DNA of 64,000 bases from JAHRAW01 sp965226545 (GCA_965226545.1 OZ245364.1:2480001-2544000), one strand, 5' to 3'. Shown: positions 1 to 8,459, counted from the first letter of the stretch. Numbers and translations are program-made. Notes: generated by a model from the letters alone, not told the origin.

Positions 1-1068
1 GTCGGCAAAAACCGCGTCGCGTGGTGGTATGGCGCGAAGATGATGAGTTCATTGATGATTGCATTATCCGCAGTGCTGGTGTTTTTATCGGTGCAGTTGT
101 TCGCATCGCGCAACATCGCATTTTTTGCCGGCATCGCCTTCGGCCTCGGCACGGTCGCGTGGAGCGTCAGCAGTCAGGCCTTTTGGCAACAAACCCCGCA
201 TGTGTTTTTTATCGCGCTTGGCGTCTGGTGTTTTTTAATCGCGGCATTGCAATCGCGCCGCGATTTTGCCGCGGTTTGCGGCGCGGCGATTGGCATGGCG
301 GTGTTGGTGCGCCCGACCGGATTATTTTTGGCATTATGCCTTGGCGCGTATTTTGTCTTCGCCGCGCGTCGGTTGACGTTAATGTATGTGCTCGGTGCGT
401 TGCCGTTTGCGATTATCGCGATTTGGTACAACACGCATTATCTCGGCGACCCGTTCACTTTCGCGCAAAGCATCGCCGCCGATGAAATCATCGAGCGTTC
501 CAAAGGCGATGATGTCACCGCCTTCGGCACTTCAATGTTTGCCGGCTTGGGCGGATTATTGGCAAGCCCGTCGCGCGGCTTGTTGTTTTTCTCGCCGTTG
601 TTGTTGCTCGGTTTTGCCGGCGCGGCGTTGGCATGGCGCGACCGCGCGCGCTATGCAACCTTCATCCCGCTGCAGGTTGCGGCATTGGCGATGTTGTTGT
701 TGCCGGCCGCGTGGTATGACTGGCACGGCGGCGCGACTTTTGGCCCGCGGTTGTTGGCTGAAGCCGGGGTGTTGTTTACCGTGCTCAGCGCGCCGGCGTT
801 AATCGCGTTGTTCGCCATTCCTTGGGCGCGCGCATTATGCATCATCGCGTTGGCGTATTCGATTTTTGTGCATGGGCTCGGCGCATTCGCCTATAACGGC
901 GATTCGTGGAATCACAAAGACGGCAAAATTCCGCAATCCGACAATCGTTTATGGTCGTTGCACGACAGTCAAATTTTGTACTATATGCACAACTTCGATT
1001 TCGGCCGGCGCACCAAAAAACAAATGATGGGCGGCGTGCTGAATCAACCCGCGCCGTTGTTGCAGTAA
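1..1068 (+). CDS. Polytopic membrane protein, GT-C glycosyltransferase-like (5' end outside window)
   Basis: The reading frame is open to the left edge, so the N-terminus is missing and about 355 codons are visible. The product is very hydrophobic, with repeated 18-22 residue membrane segments. It carries an RPTGL motif after a TM helix and an SPSRGLLFFSPLLLLG segment, which resemble integral membrane sugar transferases of the PMT/ArnT-like (GT-C) class that use polyprenyl-phosphate sugars. The catalytic N-terminal acidic loop expected in that class lies outside the window, so the function is inferred from topology and two motifs only. The gene ends 66 bp before tatA and is not obviously part of the tat operon. 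It could instead be another multi-spanning envelope protein. Confidence 0.5.
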   Translation, partial: VGKNRVAWWYGAKMMSSLMIALSAVLVFLSVQLFASRNIAFFAGIAFGLGTVAWSVSSQAFWQQTPHVFFIALGVWCFLIAALQSRRDFAAVCGAAIGMAVLVRPTGLFLALCLGAYFVFAARRLTLMYVLGALPFAIIAIWYNTHYLGDPFTFAQSIAADEIIERSKGDDVTAFGTSMFAGLGGLLASPSRGLLFFSPLLLLGFAGAALAWRDRARYATFIPLQVAALAMLLLPAAWYDWHGGATFGPRLLAEAGVLFTVLSAPALIALFAIPWARALCIIALAYSIFVHGLGAFAYNGDSWNHKDGKIPQSDNRLWSLHDSQILYYMHNFDFGRRTKKQMMGGVLNQPAPLLQ

Positions 1069-1095
1069 CCGCGCAATATTGCGGCGCGCATTTGG

Positions 1096-1101
1096 TATAG
1101 T
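1096..1101 (+). promoter_or_regulatory. Putative -10 box (TATAGT) of tatABC
   Basis: TATAGT lies 33 bases before the tatA start, leaving room for a short leader that ends in a CGGAG ribosome binding site. I see no good -35 box at 16-18 bp. Confidence 0.4.
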
Positions 1102-1134
1102 GGTCACTCATCCTCACTCACGCGGAGAATCGAT

Positions 1135-1392
1135 ATGGGCATCGGCGGCGTAAGCATCACGCAGTTGTTGATTATTTTGGTCATCGTGCTGTTGTTGTTC
1201 GGCACGAAGAAGTTGCGCAATATCGGCGGCGATTTGGGCGGCGCGATTCGCGGCTTTAAAAAGGCACTCGGCACCGGCAAAGATAAAGACGCCAAAACCG
1301 ACGACAAGGTCGGCGCTAAAACCGACGACAATTCCGCCGAAAAGGTTGCCGACAACCCCGCCGATTCATCCGCCGAAAAAACCGGCGATTGA
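1135..1392 (+). CDS. tatA: Sec-independent protein translocase subunit TatA
   Basis: Small (85 aa) single-pass component that oligomerises at the inner membrane to form the passage for folded twin-arginine substrates. The N-terminal TM helix (about residues 6-22) is followed by the FGTKKLRNIGGDLGGAIRGF hinge and amphipathic helix typical of TatA. The tail is charged and rich in Lys, Asp and Ala, with a loosely repeated KTDD pattern. A CGGAG sequence precedes the ATG at a normal distance. First gene of tatA-tatB-tatC, all on the plus strand. TatA and TatE are paralogues; position beside tatB and tatC supports tatA. Confidence 0.95.
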   Translation: MGIGGVSITQLLIILVIVLLLFGTKKLRNIGGDLGGAIRGFKKALGTGKDKDAKTDDKVGAKTDDNSAEKVADNPADSSAEKTGD

Positions 1393-1507
1393 ACCGCGCG
1401 CGCTCGACGTCGTCGTCAGAGTCGTCGACATCGACGCAACGGCTTCGATGATTCACATAAGCGTTACCTTCGCTTTAACTTCGATTCAACTTCGATGATG
1501 AACCGCG

Positions 1508-1987
1508 ATGTTTGACGTCGGCTTTTGGGAACTTGCGATTATCGGCATCGTTGCGCTGTTGATTTTAGGCCCCGAACGCCTGCCGCAAGCCGCGCGCACC
1601 GCCGGCTTGTGGATTGGCAAAGCGCGCCGCATGCTCGGCGAACTCAAAGCCGATTTCGACCGCGAAATCCGCGAACACGCCCCCGCCGATTTGGAATCGG
1701 TTAAACACGACATCGAATCCGCCGGCGGCGCATTCCAACAAGCCGCGCAAGATGTAAACGAGGCGATGCAGGTTGACAAGCCGAACGACAAGCCCGGCGC
1801 GAACACGGTAAAAACCAACCGGAAAAAAACGCGCGGCAAGAAAACGGTCGGCAAAGCAAGCGGTAACAAAGTCGACAAAAAACGCGGCGGCGGACGTATT
1901 GTTAAAAAGCGTGTCGTTAAAAAACACATCGTTAAAAAGCGCACGGTTAAAAAACCCATCACCAACAAACGCAAGCGCGCGCGCTAA
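1508..1987 (+). CDS. tatB: Twin-arginine translocase subunit TatB with a repetitive basic tail
   Basis: TatB forms the substrate receptor with TatC. The 159 aa protein starts with the family signature (MFDVGFWELAIIGIVALLIL, then GPERLP), one TM helix and an amphipathic helix that includes GKARRMLGELKADFD. The last 50 or so residues are extraordinarily basic and built from tandem copies of a five-residue unit of the type (I/V/T)VKK(R/H), encoded by an approximate 15-bp direct repeat around positions 1895-1965. TatB tails are usually variable and disordered, but such a periodic Lys/Arg tail is unusual. The tatA-tatB gap (115 bp) contains simple GTCGTC/TTCGAT-type sequence. Confidence 0.93.
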   Translation: MFDVGFWELAIIGIVALLILGPERLPQAARTAGLWIGKARRMLGELKADFDREIREHAPADLESVKHDIESAGGAFQQAAQDVNEAMQVDKPNDKPGANTVKTNRKKTRGKKTVGKASGNKVDKKRGGGRIVKKRVVKKHIVKKRTVKKPITNKRKRAR

Positions 1988-1999
1988 ACACCAACGCCA

Positions 2000-2749
2000 A
2001 TGCCAACCTCGCTCAATGAAAACGCCGAAGGCACTTTAATCGCGCATTTAATGGAATTGCGCAACCGTTTGTTGCGCGCCGTCGCCGCGATTTTCATTGT
2101 GTTTTTAATCTTCGCGCCATTCGCCAACGATTTATACGAACTGCTCGCCCGCCCGTTGATGTCGGCGTTGCCCGAAGGCAACAGCATGATTTCGACCGAA
2201 CCGCACGGCCCGTTTTTTGTGCCGTTTAAATTCGCCTTGGCATGCGCGTTTGCGGTGGCGGTGCCGTATTTGCTTTATCAACTCTGGGCGTTTGTCGCAC
2301 CGGGATTGTATGTGCATGAAAAACGAATGGTGGTGCCGCTGTTGGTGTCGTCGAGCGTGTTGTTTTATTGCGGCATCGCGTTTGCATATTTTGCGGTGTT
2401 CCCAATCATCTTCACCTTTTTCGCCGGCACCGCCCCCGACGGCGTCGCCGTAATGACCGACATCAATTCCTATCTCGGCTTCGTCATCAAATTATTTTTC
2501 GCCTTCGGCGTGGCCTTCGAAGTGCCGGTGGCGACGGTGTTGTTGTTGCGCATGGGCATAACCACCGTGCCGAAATTAAAGGCAAAACGCCCGTACATCA
2601 TCGTCACGGCATTCGTGGTCGGGATGTTGTTAACCCCGCCGGATGTATTTTCGCAAACGATGTTGGCGATACCGGTGTGGGTGTTGTTCGAGGCCGGGTT
2701 GCTGTGTGCAAAATTTTTCCCGGCGAAGATTCCCGGGTCGAGTGTGTAA
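2000..2749 (+). CDS. tatC: Twin-arginine translocase subunit TatC
   Basis: TatC is the six-helix inner-membrane protein that recognises twin-arginine signal peptides. The 249 aa product has the family hallmarks: the early HLMELRNRLLRA segment, FKFALACAFAVAVPYLLYQLW, the FAYFAVFP region and the C-terminal LLTPPDVFSQTMLAIPVWVLF helix. It follows tatB by 12 bp and is surely co-transcribed with it. Its last ~110 bp recur, diverged and decayed, about 0.9 kb downstream (see the pseudogene at 3615-3731). Confidence 0.96.
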   Translation: MPTSLNENAEGTLIAHLMELRNRLLRAVAAIFIVFLIFAPFANDLYELLARPLMSALPEGNSMISTEPHGPFFVPFKFALACAFAVAVPYLLYQLWAFVAPGLYVHEKRMVVPLLVSSSVLFYCGIAFAYFAVFPIIFTFFAGTAPDGVAVMTDINSYLGFVIKLFFAFGVAFEVPVATVLLLRMGITTVPKLKAKRPYIIVTAFVVGMLLTPPDVFSQTMLAIPVWVLFEAGLLCAKFFPAKIPGSSV

Positions 2750-2810
2750 AATAACGGTCGCGCCGTCGTGGGTCGACGCGCAATAAAAGCGTACAACCTT
2801 AAAAGATAAA

Positions 2811-3494
2811 ATGCCGCTCACCATTAAATTCGCCAATCGCCAAGTGCAGGACATCTTGGCGGATATTCGCGCCAACTTCGAATCGACGCGCGAAATGGGC
2901 GACAACTTCGAGCGGTTGTTTTGCGAAGTGGCAAAGCGCGCGCCGGAGTTGGAGGTTAACAACATTTGGCAATGGAGCGATTGGCCTGCGCGCGCCCAAC
3001 ACGGTTTTACCGGGTTGGACGACGGCGTGGATTTGGTTGCCGAGTTGACCGGCGGGCAGTTGGTGGCGGTGCAATGCAAATGTTACGACGCCGCGCACAA
3101 GGTCGATAAAAAGGATGTGCAAAGTTTCATTGTCGGCGCCAAGCCGAAAGTTTTTCCGTTGCGTTGGTTTGTCGCCACCGCCGATTACACGCCGGTGGCG
3201 GCGAAACTAATCCGCGAAAACGATGTGCGCGTCGTTGATTTCCAGCAATACGCAGACCTTGTCATCGCCACCGTCGACGACAAACCGAAACGCGAACCGT
3301 TGCCGCTGCAACAAGAGGCGATTGACGCCGTCGTGCAGGGCTTTGCCGAAACCGGCCGCAATCGCGGACGGTTAACGATGGCATGCGGCACCGGCAAAAC
3401 GTTTACTTCATTGCGCATCGCCGAAAAAATCGGTCAAGAAATCGAAGGCGCCAACACCGCCCGCGAACTGCACCAAATCGCGCGCGACTTATAA
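2811..3494 (+). pseudogene. 5' fragment of a helicase-type restriction gene, fused in frame to a gpsA tail
   Basis: The first ~205 residues match the start of large predicted helicase/restriction proteins (COG4889 or Type ISP-like, normally over 1000 aa). There is a PD-(D/E)XK-like nuclease domain (GVDLVAE then VAVQCKCYD), then a QQEAIDAVVQGF helix and a Walker A-type ACGTGKTFTSLRIAEK motif. The helicase stops there. From EKIGQ onward the same frame encodes the C-terminal region of glycerol-3-phosphate dehydrogenase (IGQEIEGANTARELHQIA) and ends 7 codons later in a shifted frame. No helicase motifs beyond motif I and no methyltransferase remain, so ATP-dependent restriction is impossible. An isolated nuclease domain could still be made. 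No convincing ribosome binding site precedes the ATG. Confidence 0.8.
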
Positions 3495-3606
3495 GGTCGA
3501 AGCGCCGATTATCGGACAGGTTTATCGTGTTGTGCATTGCCAACACGACCCGGTGCTTGCGGTGAAGGAACTTCTCGGGCGCGATCCGAAAGCGGAGAAA
3601 GTTTAA
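3422..3606 (+). pseudogene. gpsA: 3' remnant of gpsA (NAD(P)+ glycerol-3-phosphate dehydrogenase)
   Basis: Translation through a one-base frame change at about 3489 gives EKIGQEIEGANTARELHQIA, then RDYKVEAPIIGQVYRVV, then a LAVKELLGRDPKAE tail. This aligns with the C-terminus of GpsA (in E. coli AQEKIGQVVEGYRNTKEV followed by VEMPITEEIYQVLY and LTLLGRARKDE). Only ~60 of about 330 codons are present, and the reading frame is broken by one extra T. The fragment is joined at its left end to the helicase gene within a shared sequence encoding (A)EK-I, which suggests recombination at short homology. Confidence 0.8.
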
Positions 3607-3614
3607 GGTTGTGA

Positions 3615-3731
3615 AAGCGTCATGGCGTTTGTGGTCGGGGTGTTGTTGACTCCGCCGGCGTGGGTTTTGTTTGAGGCGGGTTTGCTGTGCGTGAAGTTTT
3701 TCCGGCGAATATTCCGGGGGTGAGCGTGTAG
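3615..3731 (+). pseudogene. Degenerate second copy of the tatC 3' end
   Basis: Reads as VMAFVVGVLLTPP, AWVLFEAGLLCVKFF and an IPGVSV-like end, matching the last part of TatC (VTAFVVGMLLTPPDVFSQTM and onward). A 33-base segment between two CCG repeats is missing, and one base is lost in the TTTTCC run near the end. Most other differences from the intact tatC are at third codon positions, so this came from a diverged, formerly functional tatC and not from a recent local duplication. Confidence 0.75.
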
Positions 3732-3834
3732 GGCGCGTGGTTGGCGTTGGTTTTTTACCGCATACGCGAATATTGCCGCAGTCGGCGATGAAGATGTTGG
3801 TTGTGCCATGCGCGAATCAAGTTCGCCCCTCGAT

Positions 3835-6633
3835 TCAAACGTCGCCGTTTTCGCAGGCCAGCAACGGCTCTGTTTCATTGGTTACGCTCGGCTCTCGGCT
3901 GATGGCCGTGCGGCATCGTTCAATCATTTTTAAATCAATCCCGGACACGGCGCGGACGACCGCTTCATCCAGTGCATGGCGCACTGTATCGTCGCAAATG
4001 TCGGGGAATGCGTTAAGTTTGGCGTTCGCGTATTTGTCGAAGGTTTGCGCGAGCAGATTGACGTCGCAACGGTCTGGGTGCGGCACCGGAAGAGAACGCA
4101 ATGAGTCCAGCGCAAATTGCGGATAAGTTAATTGTTTTTGTCGAATATTGAGAAACGACAAAACGCCGAGAGTGGAATTTAACCAGACACACCACGCTTT
4201 GCAAAGTTCTTGCTTGTTGTTCGCGTTCGGCGTGACCGGTACAAAGGCGGAACCGAGCAAGCGGGTTTTTGAGTAAACAGCCGGCGTCCTGTTTAAGTTA
4301 AGGCGGGTCCGCCCGGCCAACAACAGATTGCTGCGTTTTTCCCACAACATTGCGGCGTAGTCGCTCATGTCATTGGTCGGGACAATGTAGGCATCCGCGG
4401 TTGTTTGCATTTTGGTCTGGCGCTCGGTCTTGTGGTCCCACAGCGCGCGGCGGTCGGGGCTTTGTCGTTGCTTTGCTTTGTCGAATGCATCCTGCACACG
4501 CCGGCCGGCCGGCTCCACCTCGGCGACTTCCGCAATTGGGACAATCGCCGCATTAGCAAGCAACGTTTGATAGTTGTGAAAAAGCGTTTGGTCATAAAAA
4601 CACGCTTCATTCCATGCGCGGTCGCGCAATTGTTCGGTTTTTACGGTAATCATGTACCCGTATTCGCCGAGTGGACTGTGGTCGCCGTTCACCGCGGCGC
4701 GAATCGCCTTGGCGAGTTGGCGCGCACCGTTGGCGGTGGACGGGTTTTCCGCCAGCAATACAAAATGCGTGTGCGTCGGCGCCTCGGCATAATAACCAAC
4801 GCGCCGAGCGACGATTAAGCATTCGTGTATCCGTGTATTTTCCGAAAAGAAAATACGCCGGTTGTCATGGCTGGTAATCACCAGTTCCAAGTGGAGATGC
4901 TTCGGATCGGTCAGAAACGCGCGCTCGTTTTTGCCGGATGGGCTTGTGCAGATGGTGAACGGGCAAACCATAGCCAGGGACCCATTTTCCTTCTTCAACA
5001 AAATATCGGCAATCGGAGTAAAAAAAGTGCGCAGTGCCGTTTGGTCAATAATTTGGCGGTGTACCTTGTTAGCCGCCGTCTGCGCGATTTCAATTTCATG
5101 CTGCTGAATTAATTCGCGCTCCGCTTTCGGCAAATGCAAATTGCGCAACGAATTGCGCGTATACGGCGGATTCATAATCACCAAATCGCACTTCCCTTTA
5201 ATCGGCGGCGCTTCCAGGGCAACACCCTGTGCAGTTGTTCTCGTATGCGCATCGTCGTGCGCGGTACCGGGAATATACTGTTCGTTGTCAATCAGTAAAT
5301 CCAACGACCCTGCACGCACTTTATCGCGCGCGCCATGCTTCGATTTGTCGGCGCGTGCGACTTGGTTGTGCATTTGATACATGCCCATCTTGTCATAGTT
5401 CACGGTCGGCGCGTTAAGCGTCAACATGCTCGCCGCGAGGTGAATTGCGTGGCGGTTGATATCCAAACCAAACAAGATGTCTTGAACCAAATGAATGTGC
5501 AACTCATCAAGCAATTTCGCTTCGCCGGCATCGATTAACCGCTCTTGCATTGCGCGCGCCGACGCCATCAGCAACGTACCAGTGCCGCATGCGGGGTCGC
5601 AAATTTTGAGTTTGGCGAGTTGATTAACATCAGCCCAATCCATTCCCAGCCATGAAGGCGGCATGGCGATTTCCGCAAGCAAAATCGACGCCGGTGTGCT
5701 GGTGTAAAACGAGCCGTCATATTTCGCCGATTCCAACAACGTGTGATACAGCGGCCCGGCGTGGTCAAAACGCAAACGGCGAATGCGCGGCGCGACTTCC
5801 ACGCACGCATCGACCAGCAGATGAAGGGCATCGGTCGTGCGCTGATGGTTGGGTAAGTTTTCGAGAATGGCGATTGCAGGGTCAAGGACAGGCGCATAAT
5901 CCACTTTGCGGATTTTGCGCCAGTTATCCAACAACTTGGTGTGGATGTTGGGCGCGTTTTGCAACAAGCGGAGTTTCGTCAACCCCTGCACGGCGGCGCT
6001 TTCTTCCATGCGGTCATGCAACAACGCGGTGTTGGTCAACAGTAGGCAAGCGATTGACGCCGGGCGATGGTCAATTTCCGAATCCTTCGGCTCATACAGC
6101 ACCTGCAGCACTTTCGCTATTTCCTTGATTGTTTTGCGCGTCATTGACTCGGCGGCAGAGTCAATCGCCTGTTTCAGAGTGTTTACGACGAGTTTAATAT
6201 CGCGGTCCTCCACATCTTTAATTAACTCGGCCAGGTCGCTGAGTTTGCCAAACACCCACTTTCCTTGAACGCCGTCTTTAGTAACCTGCGCCATCAGATA
6301 ATCTTTGCGAGCCGCGAGTGCATTCGGCGTCAGGGCGGACGACGGTGCGGCTTTCAATTCATCCGGATAACAAAGCGCGACCGCATTCCAGCAGGCGGGT
6401 TTTTTAAGCCAACGTTTCGCGTTGTTGACTGCGTCGCGTTTGTTTGTTGCGCTCTGCCCGTGTTTGCATTCCACTGCGGTGAAGTTGTGGGCGTCCGCTT
6501 CCTCGTGCACAGTGATGTCGCAACTTTGTCCGCCGGCTGAAATTTTCTCAGCATCGGCGCCCAGCGCAAAGTTTTGTTGCAACGCCAGTGCAACGGCGAC
6601 GTTAATGGCTTCTTCGCGAGTGGACATTTTCAT
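3835..6633 (-). CDS. Solitary nuclease-N6-adenine methyltransferase fusion (Type IIG-like)
   Basis: A 932 aa protein (start chosen at MKMSTREE, just downstream of a TATAGT -10 box; a longer frame to 6771 has no support). Order: N-terminal PD-(D/E)XK nuclease-like domain with CDITVHE and an AVECKHG E-x-K motif (about residues 25-70); a helical region; the class I methyltransferase core with motif I DPACGTGTLL and motif IV NPPY (VIMNPPYTR); then a ~350-residue C-terminal part that probably carries target recognition. This is the layout of single-chain restriction-modification enzymes. No separate specificity or restriction gene lies nearby. The gene sits beside the wrecked helicase-type restriction gene, suggesting a defence island between tatC and hemJ. 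It is distantly related in layout to the protein at 18516-21404. Confidence 0.85.
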   Translation of the reverse strand: MKMSTREEAINVAVALALQQNFALGADAEKISAGGQSCDITVHEEADAHNFTAVECKHGQSATNKRDAVNNAKRWLKKPACWNAVALCYPDELKAAPSSALTPNALAARKDYLMAQVTKDGVQGKWVFGKLSDLAELIKDVEDRDIKLVVNTLKQAIDSAAESMTRKTIKEIAKVLQVLYEPKDSEIDHRPASIACLLLTNTALLHDRMEESAAVQGLTKLRLLQNAPNIHTKLLDNWRKIRKVDYAPVLDPAIAILENLPNHQRTTDALHLLVDACVEVAPRIRRLRFDHAGPLYHTLLESAKYDGSFYTSTPASILLAEIAMPPSWLGMDWADVNQLAKLKICDPACGTGTLLMASARAMQERLIDAGEAKLLDELHIHLVQDILFGLDINRHAIHLAASMLTLNAPTVNYDKMGMYQMHNQVARADKSKHGARDKVRAGSLDLLIDNEQYIPGTAHDDAHTRTTAQGVALEAPPIKGKCDLVIMNPPYTRNSLRNLHLPKAERELIQQHEIEIAQTAANKVHRQIIDQTALRTFFTPIADILLKKENGSLAMVCPFTICTSPSGKNERAFLTDPKHLHLELVITSHDNRRIFFSENTRIHECLIVARRVGYYAEAPTHTHFVLLAENPSTANGARQLAKAIRAAVNGDHSPLGEYGYMITVKTEQLRDRAWNEACFYDQTLFHNYQTLLANAAIVPIAEVAEVEPAGRRVQDAFDKAKQRQSPDRRALWDHKTERQTKMQTTADAYIVPTNDMSDYAAMLWEKRSNLLLAGRTRLNLNRTPAVYSKTRLLGSAFVPVTPNANNKQELCKAWCVWLNSTLGVLSFLNIRQKQLTYPQFALDSLRSLPVPHPDRCDVNLLAQTFDKYANAKLNAFPDICDDTVRHALDEAVVRAVSGIDLKMIERCRTAISREPSVTNETEPLLACENGDV

Positions 6634-6654
6634 ATCAGAATACGGGAGTGGGTA

Positions 6655-6660
6655 ACTATA
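6655..6660 (-). promoter_or_regulatory. -10 box (TATAGT) of the methyltransferase gene
   Basis: Read on the minus strand, TATAGT lies 21 bases before the chosen ATG, predicting a ~14-base leader. It abuts the T tract of the hairpin at 6661-6686. No good -35 box, because that position falls in the hairpin. Confidence 0.5.
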
Positions 6661-6686
6661 CAAAAAAAACGGCGGTGCACGCCGTT
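6661..6686 (-). terminator. Intrinsic terminator downstream of hemJ
   Basis: On the minus strand AACGGCG, a TGCAC loop, CGCCGTT and then a run of T residues form a textbook 7-bp hairpin plus U tract. It lies ~195 bases beyond the hemJ stop and directly ahead of the methyltransferase -10 box, insulating the two genes. Confidence 0.75.
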
Positions 6687-6880
6687 GTGAATGCCCCAAT
6701 AATATCTTCGCTGACGCGATTTGTTGCACCAAGCGTCGCGCGGCTGGCTTCGCGCATTCGAGAAAATCCAAACTGCGTTAACGGCAGATTCGGTCGAGCA
6801 TCGACCCAAACTTACCGACCAATGACGCAAATGGTTAAGCCAAGAACCGACCATCACCAACAAACCCTACAGCGGATAAA

Positions 6881-7300
6881 TTAAACCCCGCTTGGCTTAA
6901 ACACCACGACAAAAATAATCGCCGCCAGCAACACCAACGGCACTTCGTTAATCAGTCGATAATACAAATCGCCGTGGCGATTGCGGTTATGCGCAAAATC
7001 GCACAGTGCGTGATAGCACCAATAATGATAGCCGACCACCAACAACACCAGCGGCATCTTCCACGCCAACCACGCACCGCCGATGCCGTATTGCAGCCAC
7101 AGCCATAAACCAAACACCAACGTTAACGCCGCACTCGGCGTCATGATTCCCCAAAACAATTTGCGTTCCATTATTTTGAAACGATCGATGCTGATGTGGT
7201 CGCGCGCGGTGGCGTGATAGACATACAAACGCGGCAGATAAAACAACCCGGCAAACCAGGTGATGACAAACAGCAAGTGCAGTGATTTAATCCAGAGCAT
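6881..7300 (-). CDS. hemJ: Protoporphyrinogen IX oxidase HemJ
   Basis: A 139 aa four-helix inner-membrane protein that oxidises protoporphyrinogen IX to protoporphyrin IX in heme synthesis in bacteria lacking HemG/HemY. The start WIKSLHLLFVITWFAGLFYL carries the conserved His and Trp of the family; YLPRLYVYHA and FKIMERKLFWGIMTPSA follow, and the C-terminal RLINEVP segment is typical. Length equals that of the family (about 140-150 aa). Monocistronic on the minus strand, with a good terminator downstream. The upstream gap to rsmI (163 bp) is rich in GTTAA-type simple sequence. Confidence 0.92.
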   Translation of the reverse strand: MLWIKSLHLLFVITWFAGLFYLPRLYVYHATARDHISIDRFKIMERKLFWGIMTPSAALTLVFGLWLWLQYGIGGAWLAWKMPLVLLVVGYHYWCYHALCDFAHNRNRHGDLYYRLINEVPLVLLAAIIFVVVFKPSGV

Positions 7301-7463
7301 TGTGGAATCGATTGCGGGGTTGGCGGATGTGTGGCGAGTGTGTCGAAGATGCGCGGCGATTGTAACCGCATTAAGTTAAGGTTGGGTTAAGTTTGCGTTA
7401 ACGTTTGCATTAACGTTTGTTAATTAAAAGTTAACTTGCATTCACGGCATTGCGCATTCACCG

Positions 7464-8459
7464 TTATTGCGAATCATCGGGCGATTTTAACCCAAGTGCA
7501 TACAACTCATTGGGCGAAGCGTCCAACAATCGCGCGGCCAATTTTGCCGCGTGTTTGCGCGGCATTTGTTCGCATAACATCTCCATCACCTCGCGCGCGC
7601 GCGATTCATCCAAACTGCGCACGCCGGCATCGCCCTGCACAATCACCACCATCTCGCCTTGACAACTTTTTTCATTATCGAGCGCATCGATAATCTCGCC
7701 CAAACAACCGCAATAAAAAGTTTCGAATCGCTTGCTGATTTCGCGCGCCAAACACGCCGGACGCGCAGCGCCGAACACTTCGCGCATCGCCGCCAAGGTT
7801 TTTTTAATGCGTTGCGCGCTTTCATAAAAAACCATCGTGCGCGATTCAAATCGCAACGCCTGCAAAGCGCGCAAGCGCATCGATGCCTTGCTCGGCAAAA
7901 ATCCTTCGAAACAAAATCGCGCCACCGGCAACCCGCATGCCGACAACGCCGCCACCGCCGCATTCGCCCCGGGCAACGGCGTCACCTGCAACCCGGCGCG
8001 TCTGGCATCGCGCACCAGCGGATGCCCCGGGTCGCTAATCAACGGCGTGCCGGCGTCGCTTATCAATGCAATCGTCGCGCCGCCTTGCAATTTATCCAGC
8101 ACCGCGCGCGTTTGTTGCGCTTCGTTGTGCTGATGAAACGATGTCAGCGGCGTTTGGATTGCATATCTCTGCAACAAAATCATCGAGCGCCGCGTGTCTT
8201 CGGCAAGAATTAACTTGGCGTCGCGCAACACCGCAATCGCGCGCAAGGTGATGTCCTCCAAATTGCCAATCGGTGTGGCGACAACATACAACACCCCTGA
8301 TGCGGCGTGCGCGTTGTGGGCATGCGTCGGCTTAACCGATGCATTGCTCGATGTGTTGCGCGATGAATCGACGGGCGAATCGACCGACGAGACGGTCGAC
8401 AACTCGACGGGCGACTCTTTCGAATCATTAAATAATGTGCGATGTGTTTTGCGGTTCAT
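7464..8459 (-). CDS. rsmI: 16S rRNA (cytidine-1402-2'-O)-methyltransferase RsmI
   Basis: Methylates the ribose of C1402 in the 16S rRNA decoding centre using SAM. Recognised by LYVVATPIGNLEDITLRA, ILAEDTRR, LISDAGTPLISDPG and the GANAAVAALSACGLP segment. The catalytic domain begins at about residue 55. It is preceded by a Ser/Val/Asp/Thr-rich low-complexity leader (SSVDSPVDSSRN and similar) that E. coli RsmI lacks. Start chosen at MNRKTH (331 aa); a longer frame to 8522 would run into lpoA. The gene diverges from lpoA with 24 bp between the start codons, as in the E. coli yraL-yraM arrangement. Confidence 0.93.
   Translation of the reverse strand: MNRKTHRTLFNDSKESPVELSTVSSVDSPVDSSRNTSSNASVKPTHAHNAHAASGVLYVVATPIGNLEDITLRAIAVLRDAKLILAEDTRRSMILLQRYAIQTPLTSFHQHNEAQQTRAVLDKLQGGATIALISDAGTPLISDPGHPLVRDARRAGLQVTPLPGANAAVAALSACGLPVARFCFEGFLPSKASMRLRALQALRFESRTMVFYESAQRIKKTLAAMREVFGAARPACLAREISKRFETFYCGCLGEIIDALDNEKSCQGEMVVIVQGDAGVRSLDESRAREVMEMLCEQMPRKHAAKLAARLLDASPNELYALGLKSPDDSQ

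Noticed and set aside
6634..6771. N-terminal extension of the methyltransferase (46 codons)
   Set aside because: Runs through the terminator hairpin and the TATAGT box, with no support from the domain start.
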